A stretch of DNA of 25,655 nt, from IMG/VR virus record IMGVR_UViG_3300010157_000224, positions 1-25,655 of that record; one strand, written 5' to 3'. The notes beneath the pieces are model-generated. The model worked only from the letters and a program-made list of their open reading frames with translations. It did not search any database and was not told the DNA's origin. This DNA is from a virus. Shown piece by piece: positions 1 through 6,812 of this stretch (within the stretch, counting starts at the first letter, position 1; every line of letters starts with the position of its first letter). Both the position numbers and the translations under genes were made by a program.

Positions 1-72
1 AAAGCAGAAATGGATTGGGAATATGCTGAAATTTGTGCTTGTAATATGGCAGATAACTACTATAACGATTAA
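1..72 (+). CDS. C-terminal end of an unidentified protein (partial)
   Basis: Frame 1 is open from the window edge to a TAA at 70-72 and encodes 23 residues, with two cysteines spaced C-x-C and an acidic, Tyr/Asn-rich tail. A terminator-like hairpin follows directly, which supports this as a real gene end. The gene begins outside the window and nothing can be said about its function. Confidence 0.6.
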   Translation, partial: KAEMDWEYAEICACNMADNYYND

Positions 73-111
73 TCCCCCCAAATAGGGATGCGACTATTCA
101 ACGCATTTTTT
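72..111 (+). terminator. Rho-independent terminator, with a competing upstream stem
   Basis: ATGCG (88-92) pairs with CGCAT (102-106) around a 9-base loop and is followed by a T run through 111. An earlier stem, ATCCC (72-76) with GGGAT (85-89), overlaps it by two bases, so the two stems cannot both form in full. It sits right after the stop codon at 72 and would end the upstream transcript. The stem is only five pairs, so strength is uncertain. Confidence 0.5.
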
Positions 112-131
112 CTTAACTTTATAATTAAAAA

Positions 132-329
132 ATGGAAAACTTAACCGAAACGGAAATTGCATGCGATTGGATTATCAAGGCTATTAATAGCAGCAATAAT
201 AGATTCCATGTAGAAGCTTGCGATAAATTGATTAGTCTATTTGAAGTTCGTTATCCGCTTGCTAAAGACCATGTTAATAACTTAATGATGATTCTATTGG
301 AAAAACAAAATAGTATTTACTACTTTTAG
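132..329 (+). CDS. Small hypothetical protein, 65 aa
   Basis: The protein is acidic at its start (MENLTETE) and predicted helical, with no signal peptide or membrane segment. It is preceded by an A-rich leader and no Shine-Dalgarno sequence, as expected in Bacteroidetes systems. It is the first gene after the terminator at 72-111, so it may open the early gene block. I do not recognise the family. Its frame and tight spacing to the next gene argue that it is expressed. Confidence 0.6.
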   Translation: MENLTETEIACDWIIKAINSSNNRFHVEACDKLISLFEVRYPLAKDHVNNLMMILLEKQNSIYYF

Positions 330-365
330 GTTTCCAATTTAAAAACCATAAAAATTTACCAGACC

Positions 366-791
366 GTGCAGATTAAATCTCAAATTTTTGCAAATGAAGA
401 TTCCGATAACAATATCTTGTATTTAAGGGTATTTTATGACGAAAATGAAGTCAAGGTAGGTGCTACCATTCATTTGAAGTTACAAGCCGAAAATAGGCAA
501 CGTATGATTGGTGATTACTATTTTGCCGATAGCACCATTTATCTTAAAAGGGATTCAAGCAATCACTTTTTTAAAAAGACCAAATCCTATGGGTTTAATT
601 GGAATATCATTAATGATGATTTCCTACAAATTAAAAATATTCACCTTACCATTGATGAAACTAGCTATTTCTTTCCCAAGTCTATCCTTGAAAGCAAAGG
701 TCATTTTATGAACTTTAAGCAAGTAGGGTTCGAGTTACAAAAATTTCTACCATTTGAATTTATCCAACAATTTAAAATAACAAAACCATGA
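366..791 (+). CDS. Hypothetical protein, 141 aa, GTG start
   Basis: The frame has no ATG between the preceding stop (327-329) and codon 47, and the sequence before that ATG looks like normal protein with alternating charged and beta-prone segments. I therefore take the GTG at 366, which lies behind an A-rich leader containing AACCATAAA. The 3' end overlaps the next start (ATGA, 788-791), indicating translational coupling. There is no membrane segment, cysteine cluster or recognisable motif, and the function is unknown. Start confidence is lower than gene confidence. Confidence 0.65.
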   Translation: MQIKSQIFANEDSDNNILYLRVFYDENEVKVGATIHLKLQAENRQRMIGDYYFADSTIYLKRDSSNHFFKKTKSYGFNWNIINDDFLQIKNIHLTIDETSYFFPKSILESKGHFMNFKQVGFELQKFLPFEFIQQFKITKP

Positions 792-976
792 AGAGTTACC
801 AACCAACCATTGACCTTTTAGAAGAAAAAGGTTACACTTTTTTGAGTCAATACAAAGCCTATTCATACATCATTGATAGGTATGAAATTTGGTTTAAAGA
901 CGAAGATAATAGTCTTATACTAGAAGTTTGGAAAGATGACACTTGTACTATTTATAAAGAAGTTGAAACTATATAA
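788..976 (+). CDS. Small hypothetical protein, 62 aa
   Basis: The start overlaps the previous stop by four bases (ATGA) and is preceded by AAAACC, the leader motif seen at many starts here. The product is small and acidic, aromatic-rich in the middle (repeated Tyr and Trp) and predicted to be a beta-hairpin-like fold. It has no membrane segment. I do not recognise it. The next gene begins two bases after the stop. Confidence 0.65.
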   Translation: MKSYQPTIDLLEEKGYTFLSQYKAYSYIIDRYEIWFKDEDNSLILEVWKDDTCTIYKEVETI

Positions 977-978
977 CT

Positions 979-1329
979 ATGAAAGCTGCATCAAACATTG
1001 TAAGTGGAATACTATCCATCAAACAAGCCTACGACCATTTTGAAGTATTTGGGTTGCAACACCCCGATAGTAAAGGTCAAAAGTTGTTTTCTAACTATGC
1101 AAACAAACTACACTGGATATACAAGGATATGTTAACCAATCCATTGTTGCCCGAAGAAGTACGTCAAGGCATCAAAAAGGAGTGGGAAAGTGATAGCTTT
1201 ATAGTTCCTGCAATTACGGAGAAAAGTGCGTTATTAAAGCCAGAGCAAAGGGAAATGATTGAAATGGTCATTGATGCTATGCTATGTGGGGAAGAAATTA
1301 ATATTATTGATAATCAAGAAATAAAATAA
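979..1329 (+). CDS. Hypothetical protein, 116 aa
   Basis: A soluble, mostly helical protein. The N-terminal half holds SIKQAYDHFEVFGLQHP, and the C-terminal half ends in an acidic tail after LLKPEQREMIEMVIDAM. It belongs to the tightly packed early block, with two bases between it and the upstream stop and three before the next start. I know of no function. The style resembles accessory proteins that sit in Bacteroidetes phage replication regions, but that is an impression rather than a match. Confidence 0.65.
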   Translation: MKAASNIVSGILSIKQAYDHFEVFGLQHPDSKGQKLFSNYANKLHWIYKDMLTNPLLPEEVRQGIKKEWESDSFIVPAITEKSALLKPEQREMIEMVIDAMLCGEEINIIDNQEIK

Positions 1330-1332
1330 CCA

Positions 1333-1731
1333 ATGAAACAAACAAATTTATTCGGAAGCGAATTTTTGCAAGACAAAAGTGAAAAGAAATATAGCACTAA
1401 AATAGAAGCTCCAATTTACGAGCCTAAAAATGCTAAACCACATTTACTTGAACTTGTAGATAAATCAAGGACACAAAGACGTATTAGAGAGATTGAACAA
1501 TCCAACTTACCAATGGATGAGAAAATGTTTTTGATTGATGCCGCTAGAAGGCACAATGTTTTTAACTATGAAAAAATTGCCGATTACTATGCACAAGCTA
1601 GCCCCGAAATGCAAAGACTAATGGAGAACTCCGCACTAGTGATAATAGATTTTGAAAAGGCTATTCAATATGGTTATGTAAAACTTTGTGATGAAATTAG
1701 AAACCAATACCTAGAAGATTATGGAGAATAA
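1333..1731 (+). CDS. Hypothetical protein, 132 aa, with N-terminal QxxLF
   Basis: The start follows AAATAACCA directly. Residues 3-7 read QTNLF, which fits the bacterial sliding-clamp-binding pattern QxxLF in an exposed N-terminal position. The rest is helical and charged (RTQRRIREIEQS near residues 46-57; EKIADYYAQASPEMQRLMEN in the second half). The last 11 bases overlap the glycosyltransferase gene that follows. I do not recognise the family. The clamp link is inference from the short motif only. Confidence 0.7.
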   Translation: MKQTNLFGSEFLQDKSEKKYSTKIEAPIYEPKNAKPHLLELVDKSRTQRRIREIEQSNLPMDEKMFLIDAARRHNVFNYEKIADYYAQASPEMQRLMENSALVIIDFEKAIQYGYVKLCDEIRNQYLEDYGE

Positions 1732-2545
1732 TGAATTTGCTGTTTTTATCATGGTACATGGTAGACCCGATAAAATGTGGACTTATAGTACATTAAGAAA
1801 ATGTGGTTATACTGGTAAAATATTCATTGTAGCCGATGATATGGATGAAACTATAAACGAGTATAAAAAAAAGTATGGCGATGAGTTGTTGGTCTTTGAT
1901 AAAAAAGCCGCTGCTAAAGAAATGGATTCGGGTGATAATAGTGGAGATTTGAGAAGCACTTTATTTGCTGCCAACAAAATATTTGATTTAGCAAAAGAAA
2001 ATGGCATAAAATATTTTTATATTATGTGTGATGACTATTACTATTTTGGATATAGATACTTAACTGGTGCAAAAATCATAAAGAACCTTGATAAAGTATT
2101 TAGTATAATAGTTGATTTTTATAAATCCACAAATACAAAAACTATTGCTTTTTCGCAAGGTGGTGACCATATAGGCGGTTTTGCTAGCATTAAGTTAAAA
2201 CGTAAAGCAATGAACTCTTTTTTATGTTCAACCGAGCGACCATTCAAGTTTATGGGAAGGATGAATGAAGATGTAACAACCTATGTTAATCTAGGTGGAA
2301 AGGGAGATTTGTTTTTTACTTTTACTAATTTGCAACTAGACCAAAAAGACACACAAGTTGAGAAAAAGGGTTTAAGCGAATTGTATATTGATAATGGAAC
2401 TTATAAAAAATCATTCTTTTCCGTTATGTATAACCCATCATGTGTTAAAGTAAGCATGATGAATGCTACCAACCCTAGAATACATCATTCGGTTAAATGG
2501 ATTAACACTACACCAATGATTATTGATGAAAAATATAAAAAATAA
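1721..2545 (+). CDS. TET-associated-type glycosyltransferase (TAGT-like), 274 aa
   Basis: The N-terminus has the pattern VHGRPDK (12-18) ... LRKCGYTGKIFIVADD (25-40), then a possible metal/nucleotide-sugar site CDDYYYF (103-109) and GRMNEDVTTYVNLG (179-192). This combination is what I know from the TAGT family, a GT-A-like fold found in phages and in eukaryotes next to TET/JBP dioxygenases, and proposed to glycosylate oxidised bases in DNA. No TET-like or base-hydroxymethylating gene is visible in the window, so a role in DNA hypermodification is inferred from family membership. It overlaps the upstream gene by 11 bases and sits in the early block, away from the other glycosyltransferases, which fits a DNA rather than envelope substrate. 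Confidence 0.62.
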   Translation: MENNEFAVFIMVHGRPDKMWTYSTLRKCGYTGKIFIVADDMDETINEYKKKYGDELLVFDKKAAAKEMDSGDNSGDLRSTLFAANKIFDLAKENGIKYFYIMCDDYYYFGYRYLTGAKIIKNLDKVFSIIVDFYKSTNTKTIAFSQGGDHIGGFASIKLKRKAMNSFLCSTERPFKFMGRMNEDVTTYVNLGGKGDLFFTFTNLQLDQKDTQVEKKGLSELYIDNGTYKKSFFSVMYNPSCVKVSMMNATNPRIHHSVKWINTTPMIIDEKYKK

Positions 2546-2548
2546 CCA

Positions 2549-2812
2549 ATGACACCTAAAGAAAAAGCAAAGGAATTAGTTGCTAAATTCAATAAAACAA
2601 TACCTATTGATACAAATAATGTACCTAATCTTTCTGCTATTAAAAAATCATACGAAAGACATAATAAAGAATGTGCTTTAATATCAGTAGATGAAATGAT
2701 TGAACAAAATGGAGAGCTTTATCTAAACTCACTTGGAGATAAAACAATTGCTTTTTATAAAGCTAAAAATGCTTATTTATTTGAAGTTAAACAAGAAATA
2801 AATAACCTATGA
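2549..2812 (+). CDS. Small conserved-type phage protein, 87 aa
   Basis: Preceded by AAATAACCA. The N-terminal helix (TPKEKAKELVAKF), the segment CALISVDEMIE and the end EVKQEINNL form a pattern I associate with small phage proteins of unknown function in Bacteroidetes phages. It is soluble with no cysteine cluster. The stop overlaps the next start by four bases (ATGA, 2809-2812). No function can be assigned. Confidence 0.7.
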   Translation: MTPKEKAKELVAKFNKTIPIDTNNVPNLSAIKKSYERHNKECALISVDEMIEQNGELYLNSLGDKTIAFYKAKNAYLFEVKQEINNL

Positions 2813-3000
2813 TAAACAAAGATAATATGGAAGAGCAACCAATGCCAAAACCAATAACAAGAGTAGAGGTTATTAATCATGCTAAGAATGATAAACCCAT
2901 TGGTAGATTATTGACTTTATATAAAGAATTAGGTGATTTTAACTCAGTTGAATTATGTTACCAAGATGGAGGTAAAACATTAAAAATATTTTTACATTAA
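2809..3000 (+). CDS. Small hypothetical protein, 63 aa
   Basis: The start is in a four-base overlap with the previous gene and behind AATAACCT. A second ATG at 2827 would give a 57-residue protein and cannot be excluded. The core ITRVEVINHA ... PIGRLLTLYKELGDF ... GGKTLKIFL predicts a small alpha/beta fold of two strand pairs and one helix. I associate it with accessory genes of Bacteroidetes phages. Function unknown. Confidence 0.68.
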   Translation: MINKDNMEEQPMPKPITRVEVINHAKNDKPIGRLLTLYKELGDFNSVELCYQDGGKTLKIFLH

Positions 3001-3012
3001 AACAAATAACCT

Positions 3013-3348
3013 ATGAACCAACCTAGTGTTATGGAAATTGTTAGTAATAGTCGATGGATGGTCTACCATGCACTAGATGAATTTGAATTTAATGAAGACA
3101 CTCCAGTACACACTATTTTTGAAAGGATTTTAGTAAATGTTGCTGCTAGTTATAGTTATACTTGGAGAGATATTTATAGCACATCAATTGCAAATAGAGA
3201 AAAATATGCAGCTAGAGTCATATCTATGATATTGATTTATAGAGCTTTGAAAGAGTTTGCTAAAATTAAAGATAGAGCAGATATTATAAGCCTACTTGGT
3301 AGATTTAATTTTGATATTATGATGTCATATTATAAAAGAATGTTTTAA
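3013..3348 (+). CDS. Hypothetical helical protein, 111 aa
   Basis: Starts behind AAATAACCT. All-helical prediction, with conserved-looking aromatic and arginine positions (SYSYTWRDIYS in the middle) and a basic C-terminus. No membrane segment or cysteine motif. It ends the first tightly packed run, and 41 AT-rich bases follow before the next gene. Unrecognised. Confidence 0.65.
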   Translation: MNQPSVMEIVSNSRWMVYHALDEFEFNEDTPVHTIFERILVNVAASYSYTWRDIYSTSIANREKYAARVISMILIYRALKEFAKIKDRADIISLLGRFNFDIMMSYYKRMF

Positions 3349-3389
3349 ATTTACCGCCCCACACCTTCCTTATTAAAAAAAATCAATCA

Positions 3390-4286
3390 ATGGCAACCAA
3401 TAAAAGACAACCAAATGTAAAGGGCATAAAGCTTTACAATCTTTTATTGAAGGAATTAGGAGAAATTAATAAGCTATCACCAGAGAAGCAACAATTATCA
3501 ATACAAGCTAGAAGGAAGATAGTTAGCAAGGAGCTATACCCAAAATACAAAGCACTTGATAAATACAATATAAGGTCGGTAAAAGCAGAGCTAAAAGGCA
3601 TTGTAAAAAAGCTAGCACCCGTTGAGATTTGTAACCCAATATATTTGCCCGAAGCTTATTTAAGTTTTGTTGAATACTATGAGATTGATAACCACATTAG
3701 AACTGTGCTACCCGATTGCTTGAATGTTCGTGTCAATGCTGGTGATATTGGTAAAACAAAGATATTCAACACAAAAGGTTATGTTTACTATGATGATGGT
3801 GTAAGGAAGATTATTGAGAATATAAGAACTTTTTTAAAAGACAATGGTAGTGGTAGAGCATATTTTGATGGTATCGTTAAACTAAAGCACAATAAGCCTA
3901 ATAATGGCAATGCTAACAACTACTTTGTGGATTATGTACTATTCATTGGTAACGAACCTTCGGCAAGTGAACAAGGTGCAAACGTAGTGCTAGATAAAAC
4001 ACAACAAAAAAAATCTAATAAAGTATTTGATTACATAGTCGACAAGTTTGATATACTAGAGAAAGAGAAAAAGAAAAGAAAGAGAATTAGAAAAAAGAAA
4101 GCCGAAGTAGAGAAGGCTAAAAGACCCGAAGAGCAAATAAAAAAAATCAATGAAAATATTGCAAAAGCCATAAATTCGTTTAGGGATTTATTAAAATCAA
4201 ATATTATCACTAAAGCGGAATTTGAGCAACGTAAAACCGAATTGCAAAATCAAAAGAAAATAGCCATTAACAAAATCAAAAAATAA
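3390..4286 (+). CDS. Conserved-type phage protein with basic coiled region and SHOCT-like tail, 298 aa
   Basis: Three parts are visible. Residues 1-75 are helical and basic. Residues 80-190 look like a mixed alpha/beta domain (CNPIYLPEAYLSFVEYYEID; DCLNVRVNAGDIGKTKIFNT; GRAYFDGIVKL). Residues 222-245 are almost pure Lys/Arg/Glu, suggesting a nucleic-acid-contacting coiled coil, and 263-286 (FRDLLKSNIITKAEFEQRK) resemble a SHOCT short C-terminal domain. I think I have seen the central domain in other Bacteroidetes phages without a known role. Lying directly upstream of the ParB-like and polymerase-like genes, it could be a DNA-binding partner; this is inference. Confidence 0.7.
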   Translation: MATNKRQPNVKGIKLYNLLLKELGEINKLSPEKQQLSIQARRKIVSKELYPKYKALDKYNIRSVKAELKGIVKKLAPVEICNPIYLPEAYLSFVEYYEIDNHIRTVLPDCLNVRVNAGDIGKTKIFNTKGYVYYDDGVRKIIENIRTFLKDNGSGRAYFDGIVKLKHNKPNNGNANNYFVDYVLFIGNEPSASEQGANVVLDKTQQKKSNKVFDYIVDKFDILEKEKKKRKRIRKKKAEVEKAKRPEEQIKKINENIAKAINSFRDLLKSNIITKAEFEQRKTELQNQKKIAINKIKK

Positions 4287-4321
4287 GTTTTTAACCATTA
4301 ATTAAACCATAAAAAAAAAAC

Positions 4322-5086
4322 ATGAAAAATGTAAAATTCGCACATCAAGCAATGAGTGCCACCACTAAAGTAGTAGGTCAAATTTTTCAAACTACTAATT
4401 ACAATTTATTTAAGTTAAGGAGCGACAATCGTGATGTTAAAGAAAACATCGTTAAGGAACGTATGATTAGCATAAACGCATACGGGCAACGAGATACCAT
4501 TAAATGCTCAAAGGATTATGTGGTTAGCGATGGTCAACATAGACTAGAAGCTTGTAGAAGGCTTGGAATACCAGTTAGATATTCATTTGAAGAAACACCA
4601 TTGAATACCCAACAATTAGCAGATTTGCAGACAGAGAGTTCAAAATGGAAAGCAATTGATTATACTAAAAGTTACATAGTTAGTGGTAACGAAAACTATA
4701 TCCAATATGATAAATTCATTAAAACATATAAAGAGTTTCAACACTCTACCGCACTATTGATTTTAAGTAATGCTACCAAAAGAAATGGTGTATATGAACA
4801 AGCATTTAAGGATGGTTTTTTTAAAGTAACCAACTCTTTAAGAGCATATAGAAATGCTGATATATTAAGAAGTTTGGGTATATATTATAAAGGTTACAAT
4901 AAGCAAGGGTTTGTGGTAACAATTCTTACAATGGTCAATCACAAAGAATTTAGCCTTGAAAGATTGATGCGTAAAATGCCTAAACGATGTAGGAGTATTC
5001 AAGATTTTAGCAAAACCGAAGACTATCTAGAAGTTATGCAAGATTTGTACAATTGGAAAGAACCTAAAAAAGTGTATTTCATTTAA
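4322..5086 (+). CDS. ParB/Spo0J N-terminal-domain-like protein, 254 aa
   Basis: The diagnostic segment is VVSDGQHRLEACRRLGIPV (residues 67-85), matching the ParB box (DGxHRxxA) that binds CTP in classical ParB and forms the active site of ParB-like nucleases. Residues 100-254 are helical with several aromatic patches, and no clear HTH sequence was located by eye. It is preceded by AAACCATAAA then A-rich sequence before ATG. It is followed 12 bases later by the polymerase-like gene, and the two may be co-expressed. Phage ParB-like proteins can act in partition, regulation or as nucleases; the sequence alone does not decide. Confidence 0.75.
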   Translation: MKNVKFAHQAMSATTKVVGQIFQTTNYNLFKLRSDNRDVKENIVKERMISINAYGQRDTIKCSKDYVVSDGQHRLEACRRLGIPVRYSFEETPLNTQQLADLQTESSKWKAIDYTKSYIVSGNENYIQYDKFIKTYKEFQHSTALLILSNATKRNGVYEQAFKDGFFKVTNSLRAYRNADILRSLGIYYKGYNKQGFVVTILTMVNHKEFSLERLMRKMPKRCRSIQDFSKTEDYLEVMQDLYNWKEPKKVYFI

Positions 5087-5098
5087 AAAAAACCATAA

Positions 5099-5854
5099 AT
5101 GCCGAATCCAAAAGGTTACACCATAGTAGCTGACGAATCTAAAAAAAGGATTTTTGACAAACTTAAAAGACAAAAGGGAACTGCCTATTATCGGCAAGGT
5201 TCTTTTAGTGATGAAATAATTTGGCAAAATAGAAGATTCGTGTTTCCTAGCCCCAAGAAGTCCGTATCGGATTCAATGTGGGTATTTAGGTCGGTTCAAA
5301 GTGATGTACGTCATTTCCTTAACTACAATCGCATTAAAGAGCAAGATAAACTACCAGTCAACTATTGGAATCCTAATTTTCAAACTTACAAAGGTAAAAT
5401 TACGGCTACCGACCTAGACCATGCTTATTGGCGAATAGCTTTCCTTATTGGTGCTATCACCGAGAAAACCTACAAAAAGGGTTTATTGATAAAGGATAAG
5501 TCTATTAGATTGGCAGCATTGGCTAATTTAAGTAGTTCTAAGGACTATCAAGTGGTAGTTGATGGTATTGTAACGCAAAAGACAGTTTCGCTTAAATACG
5601 ACCCTTATTTACACAAAGTCTACAATAACATTCGATTCACTTGTTATGCACACATGATGACAATGGTAGAAATGTTAGGAGATGAATTTATATGTTATAA
5701 AACCGATTGCATATATTACAAGGATAAAAAAGAAAATAGGGAACTAGTGCAAGTGTATTTGGATTCGGTAAGTATGGAATGGAAACAATTAATTGAGCCT
5801 ATTAGACCAAAAAAAGAAGAGTTATCGGACTCAAATCTAATAACTCTTCCATAA
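5099..5854 (+). CDS. Stand-alone family B DNA polymerase palm-like protein, 251 aa
   Basis: Three ordered motifs resemble a family B polymerase palm. TATDLDHAYWR (102-112) fits motif A, D-x-x-S-L-Y, with D105 as the metal ligand. KSIRLAALANLSSSK (134-148) could be a degenerate motif B. EFICYKTDCIYY (196-207) fits motif C, Y-x-D-T-D-S, keeping the second aspartate (D203) and replacing the first with lysine. The helix before motif C (RFTCYAHMMTMVEML) matches in position the phi29-type polymerase helix. There is no room for an exonuclease or a full thumb, since normal family members have more than 500 residues. It follows a ParB-like gene and precedes RecT and a nuclease. Family resemblance was judged by eye. 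Activity is not established, and it may be a primase-like, terminal transferase-like or degenerate protein. Confidence 0.62.
   Translation: MPNPKGYTIVADESKKRIFDKLKRQKGTAYYRQGSFSDEIIWQNRRFVFPSPKKSVSDSMWVFRSVQSDVRHFLNYNRIKEQDKLPVNYWNPNFQTYKGKITATDLDHAYWRIAFLIGAITEKTYKKGLLIKDKSIRLAALANLSSSKDYQVVVDGIVTQKTVSLKYDPYLHKVYNNIRFTCYAHMMTMVEMLGDEFICYKTDCIYYKDKKENRELVQVYLDSVSMEWKQLIEPIRPKKEELSDSNLITLP
5816..5849 (+). other. Perfect 10-bp inverted repeat at the 3' end of the palm-like gene
   Basis: GAAGAGTTAT (5816-5825) is the exact reverse complement of ATAACTCTTC (5840-5849), with a 14-base loop. It lies inside the last codons of the palm-like gene and is not followed by a T run, so it is not a standard terminator. 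It could be an mRNA-stability or processing hairpin, or an operator-like site. Confidence 0.5.
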
Positions 5855-5891
5855 AAAGTAAGACAAGGAGCTTATAAAAGAAATCAAATAT

Positions 5892-6347
5892 ATGAAAAAA
5901 ACTTTTCGTAGCCATGTTTTTGATACTTTTTGCGAACAACTTGAAGAGTTGCATCCAGACTTATCGGAAGCCAAACGTAGGTCTATAAGTACACAATTAA
6001 CTAGCACTTGTATTGCTTTATTGGTAGAAAATGGTCAAAGATTGAGAGAGTTAATTGCAACTACTGTGCTTGAATATGAGCAGCATCGTAACATTTTTCA
6101 AGAACATATAACTTTCATAAAGGATAATAGTAAATTACTAACCGACCACATGATTAAAGAAGGTTTTGTTACACTAGATTATGATAGTGTCAAAAAAGTA
6201 AAATACCTTAAATCAAGAACCACTGTTGTTAGTAATATGTGTACCTTTTTAAATAAATTAAATATTAAAGTATTAGACTTTTACAAGAGAGTGTATAAAG
6301 TTGATATGAATGACCATGAACAAGCTAAACAAACTACTTTATTTTAA
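5892..6347 (+). CDS. Helical hypothetical protein ending in QTTLF, 151 aa
   Basis: The protein is predicted all-helical and soluble, and the last five residues are QTTLF, which fits the sliding-clamp-binding pattern QxxLF at an unstructured C-terminus. The N-terminal part (FCEQLEELHPDLSEAKRRS) resembles nothing I know. An AAGGAG at 5865-5870 lies too far upstream (about 21 bases) to act as a Shine-Dalgarno sequence. Its place directly after the polymerase-like gene makes a replication role reasonable but unproven. Confidence 0.68.
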   Translation: MKKTFRSHVFDTFCEQLEELHPDLSEAKRRSISTQLTSTCIALLVENGQRLRELIATTVLEYEQHRNIFQEHITFIKDNSKLLTDHMIKEGFVTLDYDSVKKVKYLKSRTTVVSNMCTFLNKLNIKVLDFYKRVYKVDMNDHEQAKQTTLF

Positions 6348-6364
6348 TTTTTAAATATAATCGA

Positions 6365-6679
6365 ATGGAATTTTTCTTAAATCAAAAGAGCCTACCAATG
6401 ATACGAAAATGTATCAATTGCAGAGCATATATAAAAGACTATAAGGCTTGTGGACTAATGTTTGTTTATAACGCATACGACTACCAAAAAAAAATATATA
6501 TGAACACTGGCGATAATCTTTATTGCCCTAGACACACCTTTAAAAATGAAGACGTGCTAGAACAAGAAGCGGTAGTGGTAGAGTTTGATAGCATACAAGA
6601 TGCAATGGAAGCAATAAACAAATCAAAAGACGTTAAAGAACATAAAAAAGGCTACTTTATAGACGATGATGATTTTTAA
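6365..6679 (+). CDS. Putative zinc-binding hypothetical protein, 104 aa
   Basis: The N-terminal half carries CINC (16-19), a further Cys (ACG, about residue 29) and CPRH (about 54-57), a C-x2-C ... C-x2-H arrangement that could bind zinc. The C-terminal half is acidic and ends in IDDDDF. The last codons overlap a short membrane-protein gene in another frame (6666-6812). No known family recognised. Confidence 0.65.
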   Translation: MEFFLNQKSLPMIRKCINCRAYIKDYKACGLMFVYNAYDYQKKIYMNTGDNLYCPRHTFKNEDVLEQEAVVVEFDSIQDAMEAINKSKDVKEHKKGYFIDDDDF

Positions 6680-6812
6680 TAAAATATTTCGTGTACTATT
6701 TTTTTTCACAATAGGTGTTCCAATAGGTATTATTTTGTACCTTTTCGGTGGAATAACTTATAGTATTCTAATAACCATTAATAAAATCATCAAACACACA
6801 AAAAAATCATGA
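6666..6812 (+). CDS. Very short membrane protein, 48 aa
   Basis: An ATGATG at 6666 opens a frame of 48 codons ending in TGA at 6810-6812, which overlaps the nuclease start as ATGA. It begins inside the last codons of the upstream gene. The product has one or two hydrophobic stretches (FRVLFFFTIGVPIGIILYLF, residues 8-27, then GGITYSILITI) and a basic tail, so it is probably a membrane peptide with a cytoplasmic Lys-rich end. Exact coupling at both ends is the main support. Its role is unknown; a holin- or toxin-like peptide or a small regulator is possible. Confidence 0.6.
   Translation: MMIFNKIFRVLFFFTIGVPIGIILYLFGGITYSILITINKIIKHTKKS

Noticed and set aside
4322-5086. ParB-like gene as a plasmid-partition system
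   Set aside because: No ParA gene or array of parS-like sites was seen; the context is a phage replication block.
5865-5870. AAGGAG Shine-Dalgarno-like sequence before the 5892 gene
   Set aside because: It is about 21 bases from the ATG, and no other start here has such a sequence.
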